Positions 5,449-5,986 of a stretch of 5,986 nt of DNA are shown piece after piece. How positions within the stretch are numbered: position 1 is the first letter of the stretch; the number at the start of each line of letters is the position of its first letter. The translations under genes were made by a program, and so were the position numbers. Source of the DNA: Planctomycetota bacterium (lineage in GTDB: Bacteria > Planctomycetota > Phycisphaerae > FEN-1346). The stretch spans positions 1 through 5,986 of the forward strand of contig JAPLMO010000215.1 in assembly GCA_026386995.1 (NCBI GenBank), read 5' to 3'. The notes beneath the pieces were generated by a model that did not search any database, had not been told where the DNA came from, and was given only the letters and a program-made list of their open reading frames with translations.

Positions 5449-5986
5449 CTATTCGAGCAACGCCTTCAGCCGCGCCGCGGCCTCGTCCGCCCTCCCGGCC
5501 GCAAGCGCCTCGCGGGCCGCCGCGAGCGCCAAAGCATGGTCCGCTGTGAACGGCACGGCCTCGCCCGGCGCGGGCGCCCGCCAACCGAATTTCTCAAGCA
5601 CGGCAGCCACGAGGGCCGGCACGCCTTCGCCCGTGAGGGCCGAGAGGGCTAATGATCGAGCCCCGACCGTAAGGTCGGGGTTGCCCTCGCGCATTGCCGC
5701 ACTTTCGCCTGCCCGTCGAGCCCCGACCGTAAGGTCGGGGTCACGCTTCTCGGGGGCGAGAGTTTCACTGGCCGGGCTATGCGACCCCGAGCTTACGCTC
5801 GGGGCTCGAACGGCATTTGCGCCCGGTGTGTCGATCTTACTGAGCACGGCCAGCGCCCGGCCGCCGAGCGATTGAAGCGTTGCGTCGTCTTCGAGGTTTG
5901 CCCCTTCGCCGGCATCGACGAGGTAGATGACGACGGCCGCTCGCGCCAACTCAGCCTGCGCGCGCTCAATGCCCTGGCGTTCGATC
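5449..5986 (-). CDS. mnmE: MnmE/TrmE-like tRNA modification GTPase, C-terminal part (N-terminus outside window)
   Basis: The frame is open from the window edge to TAG at 5449-5451, followed at once by a second in-frame TAG. The 178 visible residues begin IERQGIERAQAELARAAVV and continue IYLVDAG, matching the segment after the G3 motif of MnmE (compare IERA...ADRVLFMVD). G4 appears as SKID (residues 49-52; Ser replaces the usual Asn) and G5 as LSALTGEGV (114-122). MnmE acts with MnmG on the wobble uridine of certain tRNAs. The G4-G5 gap is 62 residues against about 19 in E. coli, and the extra length contains three palindromic repeats. The C-terminus is Ala-rich (HALALAAAREALAAGRADE) and ends about 33 residues early, without the FCIGK-type motif that bears the catalytic Cys. 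A TTG at 5949 is only an internal Leu codon. It may be a divergent orthologue or a paralogue. Confidence 0.8.
   Translation of the reverse strand, partial: IERQGIERAQAELARAAVVIYLVDAGEGANLEDDATLQSLGGRALAVLSKIDTPGANAVRAPSVSSGSHSPASETLAPEKRDPDLTVGARRAGESAAMREGNPDLTVGARSLALSALTGEGVPALVAAVLEKFGWRAPAPGEAVPFTADHALALAAAREALAAGRADEAAARLKALLE
5656..5681 (+). repeat. Palindromic repeat family III, copy 1, inside the GTPase gene
   Basis: The stem CCCCGACC/GGTCGGGG (8 bp; 5661-5668 and 5673-5680) has a GTAA loop and is preceded by TCGAG. In the GTPase frame on the minus strand it encodes NPDLTVGAR. Confidence 0.85.
5716..5741 (+). repeat. Palindromic repeat family III, copy 2, inside the GTPase gene
   Basis: This copy is identical over all 26 bp to copy 1 and lies exactly 60 bp (20 codons) away, so it encodes the same peptide, DPDLTVGAR. 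The flanking sequences of the two copies differ. Confidence 0.85.
5784..5809 (-). repeat. Palindromic repeat family III, copy 3 (inverted, stem variant)
   Basis: On the minus strand it has the same TCGAG flank, a CCCCGAGC/GCTCGGGG stem and a GTAA loop. It differs from copies 1 and 2 at two positions only, and these pair with each other. In the GTPase frame it encodes RAPSVSSGS; another frame would have met the TAA in the loop. Confidence 0.85.

Noticed and set aside
5656..5809. CRISPR array
   Set aside because: There are only three units, one is inverted, spacers are 34 and 42 bp, and all lie inside a coding frame. Palindromic interspersed elements fit better.
5449..5949. Complete small protein starting at TTG 5949
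   Set aside because: The frame continues upstream to the window edge with MnmE-like residues (IERQGIERAQAE), so TTG is an internal Leu codon.

Overview
The window is GC-rich bacterial DNA, probably from a free-living environmental bacterium. A planctomycete or a relative is my best guess. The guess rests on the pairing of an alkaline-phosphatase-superfamily phosphodiesterase with an AsnB-type amidotransferase, and on the density of short palindromic repeats; no taxonomic marker is complete here, so confidence is moderate at best.

Layout. Positions 1-134 look like the end of an insertion-sequence-like unit: a basic, in-frame C-terminal protein tail that runs into two 26-bp direct repeats. Positions 230-3760 (+) hold two genes that probably form an operon. 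The first encodes a type I phosphodiesterase/nucleotide pyrophosphatase-like enzyme with all seven expected metal and nucleophile residues. The second, 24 bp later, encodes a glutamine-hydrolysing asparagine synthase-like amidotransferase. Convergent to them, with 2 bp between the stop codons, is a polytopic membrane protein resembling Wzx/MATE-fold polysaccharide flippases (3763-5184, -). Together these three suggest a surface-glycan or exopolysaccharide locus in which a glycan precursor is modified or amidated in the cytoplasm and then moved across the membrane. The pathway itself is inference.

Positions 5185-5448 contain no gene but hold two different families of short palindromes, each present as an inverted pair. 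Beyond them, from 5449 to the window end (-), lies the C-terminal part of an MnmE/TrmE-like tRNA-modification GTPase. Three copies of a third palindrome family sit in frame inside it, between the G4 and G5 guanine-recognition motifs. They lengthen that loop by about 40 residues relative to E. coli MnmE.

The most interesting feature is this roughly 600-bp patch (5216-5809) with seven hairpin units of three families, three of them inside a conserved coding sequence. One stem pair differs by a compensatory C-G to G-C swap around an unchanged GTAA loop. The inverted pairing resembles REP/REPIN elements, and the in-frame location recalls Rickettsia palindromic elements. The GTPase also stops before the FCIGK-type C-terminus that carries the catalytic cysteine of classical MnmE.
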